DNA from: Candidatus Woesearchaeota archaeon
GTDB lineage: Archaea; Nanobdellota; Nanobdellia; Woesearchaeales; UBA10216
Direction: 5' to 3'
DNA: 54,898 nucleotides
NCBI GenBank assembly: GCA_016188155.1
Contig: JACPIH010000010.1
Span: 1 to 54,898, forward strand
Shown: positions 23,831-32,644 of the stretch, piece by piece
Position numbering within the stretch: the first letter of the stretch is position 1
How the letters are laid out: each line of letters opens with the position of its first letter
Notes under the pieces: model-generated
What the model was told of the DNA's origin: nothing
Seen by the model: the letters and a program-made list of their open reading frames with translations, nothing else
Databases searched by the model: none
Program-made: the position numbers and the translations under genes

Positions 23831-26497
23831 CTACTTCCAAATAATCTCCTCTATTATTCGCTTCTTTTTCTCTGCGCTGACACACTTCTTTTCCGGGCAC
23901 GGCTGTGTCGGCTGGGGCTGTGTCATGCAGATGCATAAATCCGTTACACACTCAAAGTTGTGGATGCACGGATCGCCAGCTACTTTCTGCGTCACCGAAG
24001 TTCCGGTGAAGCTGCAATATGCACCAGCTTGCCTTGAGCCAAGTGGTGAGCACTGTTGCGGGCCTTTAAGCTGGAATGTTTGCTTGTTGTCGTTCTCGTT
24101 TGATTCTGTAAAAACGCCTTTGGAAGTGCCTACCTGAAAATTGTCAACGTCAACAACTGCCCAGTAGTTTGCATCTTTGTCTTCAAGCACGCATTGCCCT
24201 CCGCCTAGCGAGCTTACCCGAACTGAGCTCAGCTTTACCTCACCGGGCTTAATCCCTGTTTCAAGTGGTTCAAGCAATTCACCTTTGCACACTTCAGTAT
24301 CTTTTTTCAGTATGGACACCTTGAGCGGGAGGATTTTGTCAGACACAAACCCCCCGCCAACGTACTGTTCAGGCACTGCTATCCTTCCGCCGGTGTTTTT
24401 GACTGCCACTTTGACGTATGAAACCGTGACAGGGAAGATTTCCAACGGCGGCGAGGCTTCTGCTCCTGTTGGCACAAGGTTAGCCAGGCTGGACGCCAGC
24501 ACCTTTAATCCAGCTTTTTCTACCCCATTTTCATCTTTAAACAAGGCTTCGGCTTCGTTGTCGTTTTCCCGGGCCACAACGTAGAACTGCTCAGCGTCCA
24601 CTACGGCAGTTATGAAGAGGTCGCCGGAAAAGCCTTCAGGTATTTTCACAGTCTTCCTTAACACTTCAAGGCTTTCTCCGGAATTTATCGCTTTGCCTTT
24701 GTGCTTAGTTGTTACAGATGAAAAAGTGTCCCCAATAAAAGTCCCTACTGCCGCAGATACCCGCGGCATTACTTCGGAACCGTACTTATCGCCTTCCCTG
24801 AATGACACCGAAGTGCCGAATGTACTGCCGCAGTTGAGGTTGATAACGCCAGCAACAGGGCATTTGCCCCTAACGTCAGGGTGGTTGGTGCTTTTTGTTC
24901 CTGTATTTTTGACTTTGAGGACAACTACAATCTCATCGCCGCCCTTGACGCCGGCAGGGGCTGTCACTTTGAGTTCAGGCACGAGTTTGACGCCTTCTGT
25001 TAGAGGCTGACTTGTTTGGCTTGATTCTGGGGGTTCTTGAGATTTGCTGCACTGGGCTGATTCCAAACACCTGTTTTCGGTTTCACAAGACGACCCTCCC
25101 GTACAACTCTTTGACTGGGGCACTTTGCCAGAGGGACATCCCTGCTCGCCACATCCTCCGCTTGTTTGCCAGTCACCACAAGTGCATCCCTGCGGAAGCT
25201 GCTGTTCGGGCTGTGAAGACGAAGGGCACTTGACTTGGCAGTTGACGGAGCTGTAACATTTACCGTTCGATACGCACTTCCAGCTTGTCGGAGATGCACA
25301 GGGCTCTTTTTGCTCACATTTTGGGGAAGCTGATCCAACCGCTTCTGTTTGGCTTGATTCAGGTTTAACCGCTTCTGTTGATGGTGGAGCACATGACATG
25401 CCGCTGGGACTACAGCCATTCGGGCAGTTCTTTTCTTCAGAATCAACCTCGTTCTTCGCGTTGCAGAAATAATCAGTCAACACCTTCCTCACTGAGGAAC
25501 ACGTGTCACGGGTTGAGTCTGAGCCACGGGTTACTACCCCATCCTTATCAGAACACACAACCACTCCTGCTTGTCCTGTCGCGGTATCCTTTATCGTAAC
25601 TTGAGTATCTGTAGCTGCAGCGGTATCTTTTACAGTAATTCGAGTGTCTGTAGCTGCAGCGGTATCTTTTATCGTAACTGGCATGCCTGACCCGGTGTTA
25701 ACCACTTCTGTCGGTGACGAAGCGGGTTGCGTTGCCTGGCCTGGCTGAGCCTTCTGCACCATCTCACCGTAAAGCGTGCATTGGCCTTCAAGCTCCACTC
25801 TTATGACTTGGCCAATGTAAGACTTGGGAATGTTATTATCTTTCAATGTATTTTCCTTAGGGCTTCTTTCCTTGCCTGTGCGGAGGTAAATCACCATACT
25901 TTTGAGGTCGCAGCCGTAGTCTGCAAATATTTCGTTGAGCGGCCTTCCTGTCAATGCGGAAGTTACACCAATATGAGCGCCGGAAGTTATGAAAAGTGGT
26001 GGCTGCTGATACTGTTCATTGCTTTGAATGAGATAACACGTGTCTGAGTAACCAGGATATTTTCCAATCCAGAACAGCCTTTTTTTAAGTTTAACATCAA
26101 ATCGCATTGCTCTTCCCAGCATAGACTCTGGAATTTTTTCAGACATATAGGATGAGCCTTCTAATGTGCCAATGTTGTCAAAACCGCGGCAGTCAGAGCT
26201 TTCGGCAATTTGGCTTCCTGTTTTCCCTATCATGCCCGGCGTTACTGCAACGTAGTTGTCTCCCTCATAGAGAATTATTTTGCCCATTAATGGAACGATT
26301 GACGTTTTCTGTATCGTTAGTGCTGTGTCTGTGAGCGCTTGAGACGTATCTTTCAGCGTAATTGGCGTGCTCGTGCCTGCAGAGTCCTCAGGTATTTGTA
26401 TTTGATATCCAGTCACGGCAGGGCCCGGGAACAATCCGATGTTGTCAGAAAGCCATAATGCCCCGAAGAGGGCCACCAGCGCCACAGCTACTTTCAC
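23831..26497 (-). CDS. Large Cys-rich secreted protein with tandem repeats
   Basis: 888 residues. An uncleaved-looking N-terminal hydrophobic segment (VAVALVALFGALWLSDNIG) precedes a secreted body. It contains a region with repeats of TIKDTAAATDT (about residues 272-310), then a Cys-rich Pro/Ser linker region with roughly 20 Cys (about 320-510), then CARDB-like beta domains (ELKVTAPAGVKGGDEIVVVLKVKNTGT), and a final Cys-rich EGF-like tail. The GTG start at 26497 is the first in frame before the hydrophobic segment. It could be an adhesin. It lies between the two paralogous lipoproteins, convergent with the first and divergent from the second. Confidence 0.75.
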   Translation of the reverse strand: MKVAVALVALFGALWLSDNIGLFPGPAVTGYQIQIPEDSAGTSTPITLKDTSQALTDTALTIQKTSIVPLMGKIILYEGDNYVAVTPGMIGKTGSQIAESSDCRGFDNIGTLEGSSYMSEKIPESMLGRAMRFDVKLKKRLFWIGKYPGYSDTCYLIQSNEQYQQPPLFITSGAHIGVTSALTGRPLNEIFADYGCDLKSMVIYLRTGKERSPKENTLKDNNIPKSYIGQVIRVELEGQCTLYGEMVQKAQPGQATQPASSPTEVVNTGSGMPVTIKDTAAATDTRITVKDTAAATDTQVTIKDTATGQAGVVVCSDKDGVVTRGSDSTRDTCSSVRKVLTDYFCNAKNEVDSEEKNCPNGCSPSGMSCAPPSTEAVKPESSQTEAVGSASPKCEQKEPCASPTSWKCVSNGKCYSSVNCQVKCPSSSQPEQQLPQGCTCGDWQTSGGCGEQGCPSGKVPQSKSCTGGSSCETENRCLESAQCSKSQEPPESSQTSQPLTEGVKLVPELKVTAPAGVKGGDEIVVVLKVKNTGTKSTNHPDVRGKCPVAGVINLNCGSTFGTSVSFREGDKYGSEVMPRVSAAVGTFIGDTFSSVTTKHKGKAINSGESLEVLRKTVKIPEGFSGDLFITAVVDAEQFYVVARENDNEAEALFKDENGVEKAGLKVLASSLANLVPTGAEASPPLEIFPVTVSYVKVAVKNTGGRIAVPEQYVGGGFVSDKILPLKVSILKKDTEVCKGELLEPLETGIKPGEVKLSSVRVSSLGGGQCVLEDKDANYWAVVDVDNFQVGTSKGVFTESNENDNKQTFQLKGPQQCSPLGSRQAGAYCSFTGTSVTQKVAGDPCIHNFECVTDLCICMTQPQPTQPCPEKKCVSAEKKKRIIEEIIWK
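25581..25697. repeat. Tandem 39-bp repeat inside the large secreted protein gene
   Basis: Three units start at 25581, 25620 and 25659 (period 39 bp, 13 residues). Units one and two share GTCTGTAGCTGCAG-like ends and all start GCGGTATC; the third diverges after about 20 bp. In protein they read TIKDTAAATDT(R/Q). A related degenerate unit occurs near the N-terminus (TLKDTSQALTDTALT). Such repeats can change copy number by slippage. Confidence 0.75.
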
Positions 26498-26655
26498 GTT
26501 TATCAGATTATCAGAATATCCTCGAATTCAGCACACCTCTAATGTTTTTATGGGAATTATGCGAATTATCTTATTGCGGGTATTTAAGTGTTTTTATTTT
26601 GGGGCATAGAAACATTTAAATACGCCTTTCCTCAGTTTTGCTAATTTGATTTAAA

Positions 26656-27678
26656 ATGAAAAAGAGCGTTATTTCAGTTCTATTTGTGGCTTTGATAGTC
26701 GTTCTTGCCGGCTGCAGTGGTGGCAATAAAGGCCCTGTTTCATCTTCTTCTACTCCTTTTATTGGGGGGACTGAGGGCTTGACTGCGAAGTTTGCAGAGA
26801 ATTCACCTCCCCCAGAGGTTACAGACGCCCAGAAGAGTACTCCAGCAGCTACTTCACCAACGCCTACGTTTCCTTTTGATATTGTTGTGCTCCTCGAAAA
26901 CATTGGCGAGTCCGATGTTCTGAAAGGGAATGCGATTGTAACCATTAGCGGCTTGTCGGCGAGTGATTTCCTTAAGAGTGGAAAGAATACCAAGGGTGCT
27001 GCTGTTTCTCTAATAGGTGTAAACCCAACCGAAAACTTGAATGGGGTTAAAAAGGACCCTGATGGCAACAAGATACCTGGCGGGACTACTGATGTCTGGT
27101 TTAGGCAGTTGGCTTACCAGAAGGAGCTTCAGGGCAACAATCCTTTCCCGGTGCAGGCAGATATCTGCTACACTTATCAGACAAAGGCACAGACCGAAAT
27201 GTGCATTCGAAAGGACCTGACTAAAAGCGTATCAGGCGTGTGCCAGATAGCTACGCAGAAGCAGGTGTTTAACTCTGGCGCGCCTGTTCATGTAACAACA
27301 GTGAAGGAAAGCATTGCCGGCAGGAACAAGGTTTTGCTCACATTTAACGTGAAAAGCATTTCCTCAGGAAGCGTTTTTAAGTTTACTGATGCGGTGGGCT
27401 GCGAGAGGGGCGACTTCAATACAATTGACCAGGTTTATGTTGATGTTAAAACCGGTTTGAGTGATCTTAAGTGCAATGGCTTGTCTGAAGGCGAACAAGT
27501 GGCGGGTGTTAATGGCGGATTTACCGGTTACTTAAGGCTTAGCAACGGTGAAGGAACGTTCTCCTGCATACAGCCGACTCCTGAAGAGGACTCGGTAAAG
27601 AAGATTGACATCGAGTTAACATACAATTACCTGATTTCAAGGAGCACAAGCATTCTTGTGAAGCACCTTCTTTCTTGA
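26656..27678 (+). CDS. Secreted lipoprotein, paralogue B
   Basis: 340 residues. The lipobox is VLAGCSGG with Cys at residue 20. A Ser/Pro/Thr linker is followed by IGGTEGLTAKFAENSPPP, paralogous to the lipoprotein at 22788, and by CYTYQTKAQTEMCI and FNSGAPVHVTTV. TATA-like CATTTAAATACG (about 26611-26622) lies 34 bp upstream of ATG 26656. It is divergent from the 888-residue secreted protein. By position and paralogy the two lipoproteins probably play alternative or paired roles in a surface complex with the large secreted protein. Confidence 0.8.
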   Translation: MKKSVISVLFVALIVVLAGCSGGNKGPVSSSSTPFIGGTEGLTAKFAENSPPPEVTDAQKSTPAATSPTPTFPFDIVVLLENIGESDVLKGNAIVTISGLSASDFLKSGKNTKGAAVSLIGVNPTENLNGVKKDPDGNKIPGGTTDVWFRQLAYQKELQGNNPFPVQADICYTYQTKAQTEMCIRKDLTKSVSGVCQIATQKQVFNSGAPVHVTTVKESIAGRNKVLLTFNVKSISSGSVFKFTDAVGCERGDFNTIDQVYVDVKTGLSDLKCNGLSEGEQVAGVNGGFTGYLRLSNGEGTFSCIQPTPEEDSVKKIDIELTYNYLISRSTSILVKHLLS

Positions 27679-27777
27679 TTTTCGTTCTGCTCAAAACAGC
27701 AAGGTTTTAAGCCACACCGCTAAAATAGCCGAACATTTAAATATAAGTTTACGATTACTAGCTTTTGTTTACGTTAA

Positions 27778-28095
27778 GTGGTGGTTAAGGTGTACGAGAA
27801 TGTTGCTGCGCGGGTTCCGGAGTCTGTTGTTAAAGACATAGACTTCGTTGCTGAGGAAGAGGGCACTGACAAGTCTAAAGTAATAAGGGAGCTGCTTTCT
27901 GGCGCAGTGAAGGAAAAGCTTGCCGAGTTGGCGCTTGAAAAGTACTCAAAAAGGCTTGTTTCTGTTGGAAGAGCTGCTGAATTGGCGAAAATGCCTTTGG
28001 CAGATTTCTTGCTGGCGGCTGCGAAAAGGAAAATACCGCTAAACTATTCGTTGGACTCTCTCGAAAAGGATTTTAAATCGGCGTTAAAGGCGTAA
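27778..28095 (+). CDS. UPF0175-family antitoxin with ribbon-helix-helix N-terminus
   Basis: 105 residues. The N-terminal segment ARVPESVVKDIDFVAEEEGTDKSKVIRELL looks like a ribbon-helix-helix DNA-binding unit, and SVGRAAELAKMPLADFLLAAAKRKIPLNYSLDSL is the UPF0175 signature. It is paired 8 bp later with a DUF3368 PIN-like gene, the standard partner. GTG at 27778 is the likely start; the TATA-like CATTTAAATATAAG is at 27734-27747. GTG 27781 is an alternative. Confidence 0.85.
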   Translation: MVVKVYENVAARVPESVVKDIDFVAEEEGTDKSKVIRELLSGAVKEKLAELALEKYSKRLVSVGRAAELAKMPLADFLLAAAKRKIPLNYSLDSLEKDFKSALKA

Positions 28096-28103
28096 AGGCA
28101 AAA

Positions 28104-28589
28104 ATGATAGTTTCTAACTCTTCGCCGCTTATTGTTCTGGGAAAGCAGGGAATTCTGAGCCTTCTAAAAAGATGTTTTGGAAAGGTTCTTATCCCGAGAA
28201 GCGTTTACGACGAAGTAGCTGGTAAAAAAGACGGCCATGAGGTTGCGGCTCTGGACAAGGCGATTGGGGAGGGATGGGTTGCTGTTGAAAATGCGGCCAT
28301 TAACAGACTGCTGCTCACTGAAAAAATGGGGCAAGGTGAGAAAGAGGCCATATCACTAGCTGCCAAACACAAAACCGTTTTGCTGATAGATAATGACTCT
28401 GCAAAATCGTACGCCTCCATATTAGGGGTGGAAGCTCACGGAGCTCTTTACGTCCTTTTTCTGGCTTGCTCCCGAAAGTTTATTGCAAAAGAGGAAGCAA
28501 TGGACATTTTTGACGGGATGGTTGCAAATGGTTTTTACATCTCCACAGAACTTTATTCGAGATTTGCCGCTTTGTTAAAGTCGTTGTGA
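28104..28589 (+). CDS. DUF3368 PIN-like toxin
   Basis: 161 residues. IVSNSSPLIVLGK at the N-terminus, KVLIPRSVYDEVAG, and LLIDNDSAKSYASILGV are the DUF3368 landmarks; the acidic residues fit a PIN-domain ribonuclease core, although the first Asp of a classic PIN is replaced by Asn (VSNSSP) as usual in this family. It is the presumed toxin of the UPF0175 pair. A 8-bp gap and the same strand indicate one operon. Confidence 0.85.
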   Translation: MIVSNSSPLIVLGKQGILSLLKRCFGKVLIPRSVYDEVAGKKDGHEVAALDKAIGEGWVAVENAAINRLLLTEKMGQGEKEAISLAAKHKTVLLIDNDSAKSYASILGVEAHGALYVLFLACSRKFIAKEEAMDIFDGMVANGFYISTELYSRFAALLKSL

Positions 28590-28608
28590 ATGAAAAGAAG
28601 AATAGCAT

Positions 28609-31152
28609 TCACTTCTTAACGCCGCTCAGAACCTTCTCAATATTCTGCCTTGAATAGCCGGAAGTCAGTAATGATTCCCTAATCTGATTAATGGAATCAC
28701 CATGCTGAAGACCTACCTCAACGATTGATTTTATTTCCTCAAGCTCAGAATAGCCGCCCAGCTCTGTGAACAGTTCCTGCTCAGAATGCCCGGCAGCTTC
28801 CCTTGCGCCTATAGGCATTTCATTAACTGTTGATTGCCCTGTTTTTTTAGGCAGCTGCTTGACCATGGGTTTGACTGTTGCGGTTTTTTGCTGTTTTGCA
28901 GCTATGATAACAGCTTTCTTTCCTTTTGCCATTTTAACAGCTAATTTCACCGCCGCTTTTGGTTTGAGCTTGGCTTGCTTCATCTTTTTTTGTTGCGGCT
29001 TTATGCTCCCGAAGCCTGCATCCTCTGCTGCCTCTTCCGGAAGCTCCTCTTCAACTGTTCTTCCTCCAATCATAGTTTCTGAAGGATTTTGCGGCTTGGC
29101 CTGGTCTTCTTCCTGCGCCTCTTCAACCGTTGACTGCAGCTCAGCTCCCGATCTTGGCGTTTGCGTGAAGAAACTGTCTTCTGATGCCCTTGTAGCTTCG
29201 GTAGCTTCGGCAGGCTGCTGAATTCCCTGCTGCGGCTGTTCGAATGCGCTTATCTGAGCAAGCTTTTGCCGTATGTACTGCCTTGACCTTCCTATTTCAA
29301 CACCGGCGCTGCCGAGTATTTCCAGCTCTTTGGCAAGCGCTTCCTGCCCATTTAGAAGCAGCTGCTCCTTTCTTCCTATGCCAGCTTCCCTCTCTTTTAG
29401 CTCTGCTATTTTTGTTTCTGCTGATGCAAGCAGCTGTTTGAGCTCTTCTTCTTTGCCAGCAAGATACTTCTCTTTTTCAAGCAGCTCGGCAATGTCAAGC
29501 CCTGCTGAACTGACCGCTCCTGCACCTTGGAGCTTTAGCAGCTGCTGCGACGTCACAGTAAATGTTTGCAGGGTTTCCTTAATCCGGGTTTCCCTCTCCT
29601 TCATAAGGGCTGTTTCGTGCTGCAGCTTTGCGCGTTCCCCTTCCAGGGCTGTTTTTAATGATGATTCTTTCTGTGATGACTCCTGCAAAAGCGACTTTAT
29701 CCTAGTGTCGTGCTGCTCCCTGAGCCGGGCTATAAGCTCTTCGTAGGCCTTTTCGCTTTCAAAGTATATGCGCTGCCTTTCCTCGAGCCGTTTTCGCAGG
29801 AGGGCTGCCTGCTCCTTAAGCTTTGTAACCTCCTCTGCCATGAACTTTGACGATTCTTCCTTGACTTGAATCTCGGATTTAAGCTCGTTGAGCTCGCGGT
29901 GAAGATGAGTCTCTGGCTTTTTAATTGCAGATTGCCTAAAATGGCGCAGCTGCTCTTCCTTTGCCGCCAGGTTATTCTCAAAAGCTGTTTCGAGGTTGCG
30001 CACGGTTTTTTCCTTCTCTATCAGGAGCGCTTTAAGCTCTTCCAGCTGGCTGTTTTTTTGTGAAAGCTGTTCCTTTAGCCGCGCTTGCACGGATTTGCCA
30101 AGCCGCTGATCTTCAAGCAGAACCTCTTCCAGTCTTCTGATTTCGCTGCCGCTCTGTTCCAGTTCTTGTTCAAGCTTTTCTATCCGTTCGTGGCCCTTGC
30201 CCACCTCTGAACCCATGAAGCTGGCGCTGCCGGGCTTTTTGGAGAGCTGCTCGTTAAGCGAGCTTATTTCCCCATTTTTGTGCTTAAGCTCTTTCTGCAG
30301 CTTTTCAATAAATTTCTCAGTCTCGTAAAAACGGGAGCTTGGCTCAGGCGCTGCTGCTTTGGCCTTGTGCGTTCCCCTCTCAAGCTCTAAGAATTTCTTC
30401 TCAATCGCGGACTCAAGCTGCGCTATTGTGCTGTCTTTTCCAACCAGGAGCGTTTTGAGCTCTTCAACATGCCGCTGTGTTTCGGCGAGTTGCTGCCTGA
30501 ACCTGTGCCCTGCTTCCTTGGCAAGCCTTTGCTCTTCCAGCAGCAGCTTCTCTGTGTTTTTAGTTTCTTTTTTCCTTCGCTCAAGCTCTTTCATGAGCAG
30601 CTCAAGCTGCGGGGAGCTCGACCCTTGCCGGGAAATTTCCGCATTCTCTGCCGCCGCTTTCTCCAGCAGGTGTTTCCTGAGCAAGGCAATGTCTGAGTTT
30701 TTTCTTTCAAGCTGGGCGCTGAGGTTGTCGATAAGCTGCTTGGTCTCTGCCTCTTTTTTGACAAGGATAGCTTTTATTTTTTCGGCGTGCTCCCTTTGGG
30801 AAACAATGTTGGTTTCAAGCAATGCTGAAAGCTTCCTGTTTTCTGCCTCTTTTTTTGCGTAAATGGAAGCAACCCTGCTTATCTCCTCATCCTTAATGGC
30901 GAGCTGTTTTGTCAGCTCTTGAATAAGCCCTTTTTCGCCTTCTTCAAGCTGCGTCACATAATCCCGCAGCCTTTCAAGGTCTACGTTCTTTTGCAGAAGC
31001 TGGACTGAAAGCTGCTTGAGCTTTAATTCGTATGAGGAGTCGTACCCATTTTGTGGCTGCCCAGAAGGGGTGTAAACTTTGTAAACCAAACCGGATTCCT
31101 CTGGCTTTCCGGAACTGTCTTTTCTGACCTCTTTTTCTTTTCTGAATCCCAT
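28609..31152 (-). CDS. Long coiled-coil protein with basic tail and helical C-terminal domain
   Basis: 847 residues. From about residue 40 to 590 it is almost entirely coiled coil, with repeated LEELKALLxxKE-type heptads. A Lys/Ala-rich, histone H1-like stretch follows (QKKMKQAKLKPKAAVKLAV, about 715-780). The last 50 residues form a small helical domain (IKSIVEVGLQHGDSINQIRE, GYSRQNIEKVLS) that I have seen at the C-terminus of other archaeal proteins. It has no Walker motifs, so it is not SMC or Rad50. The basic tail suggests nucleic-acid binding. An 18-bp near-palindrome abuts the start codon. Confidence 0.75.
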   Translation of the reverse strand: MGFRKEKEVRKDSSGKPEESGLVYKVYTPSGQPQNGYDSSYELKLKQLSVQLLQKNVDLERLRDYVTQLEEGEKGLIQELTKQLAIKDEEISRVASIYAKKEAENRKLSALLETNIVSQREHAEKIKAILVKKEAETKQLIDNLSAQLERKNSDIALLRKHLLEKAAAENAEISRQGSSSPQLELLMKELERRKKETKNTEKLLLEEQRLAKEAGHRFRQQLAETQRHVEELKTLLVGKDSTIAQLESAIEKKFLELERGTHKAKAAAPEPSSRFYETEKFIEKLQKELKHKNGEISSLNEQLSKKPGSASFMGSEVGKGHERIEKLEQELEQSGSEIRRLEEVLLEDQRLGKSVQARLKEQLSQKNSQLEELKALLIEKEKTVRNLETAFENNLAAKEEQLRHFRQSAIKKPETHLHRELNELKSEIQVKEESSKFMAEEVTKLKEQAALLRKRLEERQRIYFESEKAYEELIARLREQHDTRIKSLLQESSQKESSLKTALEGERAKLQHETALMKERETRIKETLQTFTVTSQQLLKLQGAGAVSSAGLDIAELLEKEKYLAGKEEELKQLLASAETKIAELKEREAGIGRKEQLLLNGQEALAKELEILGSAGVEIGRSRQYIRQKLAQISAFEQPQQGIQQPAEATEATRASEDSFFTQTPRSGAELQSTVEEAQEEDQAKPQNPSETMIGGRTVEEELPEEAAEDAGFGSIKPQQKKMKQAKLKPKAAVKLAVKMAKGKKAVIIAAKQQKTATVKPMVKQLPKKTGQSTVNEMPIGAREAAGHSEQELFTELGGYSELEEIKSIVEVGLQHGDSINQIRESLLTSGYSRQNIEKVLSGVKK

Positions 31153-31153
31153 T

Positions 31154-31171
31154 TTGCCGGTTAACTGGCAA
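31154..31171. promoter_or_regulatory. Near-palindrome at the start of the coiled-coil gene
   Basis: TTGCCGGTTAACTGGCAA reads as its own reverse complement except at one symmetric pair. It begins 2 bp from the ATG (31150-31152, minus strand) with GATTAAATACC as a TATA-like element further upstream (about 31187-31197). It is positioned in the 5' leader as a repressor site or RNA hairpin. Confidence 0.4.
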
Positions 31172-31217
31172 TTATTGGCTTAGACGGGTATTTAATCTTT
31201 ACTAAATTGGCAAATCC

Positions 31218-32177
31218 CTACTCTTTTAACCCGGCGAGCGCGATTTGGCTCAGCAGGGCTTCAAGCTGCACGAACTCGTCAGCTCCTTCGCTCATCCTGA
31301 ACTCTATTTCCCCGCATTTTTCGATCAGCATCAGCTTCTTTTTGGGCTCTATGGCGCTGTCGAGCACCTCTTTCTGCAGCTGCTTGATAATGTCCAGTCC
31401 GGACAGGCCGTGGGCAAGCATTGTTTCCAGAAGCTTGTCCCTTGCCTTTTGAAAGTTATTGGAGAGTGCCAGTTCTATTACTTCCTTCACCTCTTTTGGC
31501 CTGGCAACGCTGGCTATTGTGTAAATCAGGTCCTCTGTTATTGCGGAGGACATTACTGCACAGCTTTGCAGCACGTTCTCAAGCTTCCTGCAGTCGCCTT
31601 CTGAGACTTCAATCAGGGCTTTTCTTGCCCTTTCGCCAACAACAAGGTTTTCTGCTGCAGCCACCCTTTCAATTATCTTAATGATCTCAGGATCAGAAAG
31701 CGGCTTGAACCTGAACACCGCACACCTGCTCTGGATTGGCTCGATTATTTTAGAGGAGTAATTGGCCAGCAGGACGAACCTGCATGTTGACGTGTAGTTT
31801 TCCATTGTTCTGCGCAGGGCCTGCTGCGCCTCCCTCGTCAGCGAGTCTGATTCGTCAAGGATGCACATCTTGAAGGGCACTTGCCCGATTGATTTGGTGC
31901 GGGCAAAGTCCTTAACCTTGGTCCTGATAATGTCTATGCCCCTTTCATCAGATGCGTTAAGCTCAATAATGTTCTGGCGCCAGTCGCCCCTGTACAGCTG
32001 TTTTGCTATTACCAGTGCCATTGAGGTTTTGCCAACCCCCGGCGGCCCTGCAAAAAGAAGGTGCGGCAGGTTCTGGTGCTTTACAAACGCCTCCAGCCTT
32101 TTAACTATGTCTTCCTGGCCTATTATGTCCTTAAAACTGGAAGGCCTGTATTTCTCCGCCCACAACGCGCTGTCCAT
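31218..32177 (-). CDS. rfcS: Replication factor C small subunit
   Basis: 319 residues. The clamp-loader AAA+ motifs are in order: WAEKYRPSSFKDIIGQ, Walker A AGPPGVGKT, ASDERGIDIIR, Walker B ILDESDSL (a variant of DEAD/DEAE), sensor 1 LANYSSKIIEPIQSRC with the Ser-Arg-Cys arginine finger, and a C-terminal collar helix region. It loads PCNA onto primed DNA. No intein is present. ATG 32177 follows CCTTTATATTG (about 32199-32209). RfcL was not seen in this window. Confidence 0.96.
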   Translation of the reverse strand: MDSALWAEKYRPSSFKDIIGQEDIVKRLEAFVKHQNLPHLLFAGPPGVGKTSMALVIAKQLYRGDWRQNIIELNASDERGIDIIRTKVKDFARTKSIGQVPFKMCILDESDSLTREAQQALRRTMENYTSTCRFVLLANYSSKIIEPIQSRCAVFRFKPLSDPEIIKIIERVAAAENLVVGERARKALIEVSEGDCRKLENVLQSCAVMSSAITEDLIYTIASVARPKEVKEVIELALSNNFQKARDKLLETMLAHGLSGLDIIKQLQKEVLDSAIEPKKKLMLIEKCGEIEFRMSEGADEFVQLEALLSQIALAGLKE

Positions 32178-32227
32178 ACCTTTTGCGGAAGCAAGAATTC
32201 AATATAAAGGTTTCTAAGAAAAAGAGG

Positions 32228-32491
32228 TCATACAATGTCTTCTTCAGAAATCACCAGGAAGTCACCCATCGCCATTACTGCGCTGAAGGGGATAAGTATG
32301 TTGCCTTCGCCATCCCTTTCCAGTTCAAGCTTCTGGATGTACGGTGTCGGGTTTGCTAGGACAAGGTGTATCAGCTCTCCTGTTTTAGTTTCAAACACTA
32401 TATCTGCAACTTCGCCAAACCTTTTGCCTGACTTGCTTACGACAATCTTGCCGATAACCTGCCTGGAGAACTTCTTATCCTCATCTGCCAT
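32228..32491 (-). CDS. PRC-barrel domain protein
   Basis: 87 residues, a single PRC-barrel (QVIGKIVVSKSGKRFGEVADIVFE then IPFSAVMAMGDFLVISEEDIV). Same general family as 9276-9551 but clearly different sequence. The stop codon TGA overlaps TGACCTCTTTTTCTTA (32230 to 32215 on the minus strand), which matches TGACCTTTTTCTTA at 12295 and TGACCTCTTTGC at 54456. Role unknown. Confidence 0.85.
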   Translation of the reverse strand: MADEDKKFSRQVIGKIVVSKSGKRFGEVADIVFETKTGELIHLVLANPTPYIQKLELERDGEGNILIPFSAVMAMGDFLVISEEDIV

Positions 32492-32644
32492 TAAAAAACA
32501 CCCTGCAACCCACGAATGCCGCGAATGATGATTCAGTTACTATTCTGTAATGCTAATGAAATGATGTTTTTCTGGGCAGAGCTTATATTTAAATGTTGTG
32601 GAATTGTGCTGAAAAGCATAAAAATGGTTGCAGAGGGCTCTTGG
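32492..32644. other. Gap with an isolated TATA-like element
   Basis: 153 bp between two minus-strand genes. It contains GCTTATATTTAAATG (32581-32595), which is TATA-like on both strands, and could serve the PRC-barrel gene with a leader of about 70 nt. I saw no RNA gene or ORF of substance. Confidence 0.35.

Noticed and set aside
28609-31152. SMC or Rad50 assignment of the coiled-coil gene
   Set aside because: There are no Walker A, signature or Walker B motifs at either end.
32526-32575. Possible C/D box small RNA (ATGATGA followed by CTGT and AATGATG)
   Set aside because: The D and D' boxes are not CTGA, and spacing between the second C-like box and the next D-like box is only 5 nt. No terminal stem.
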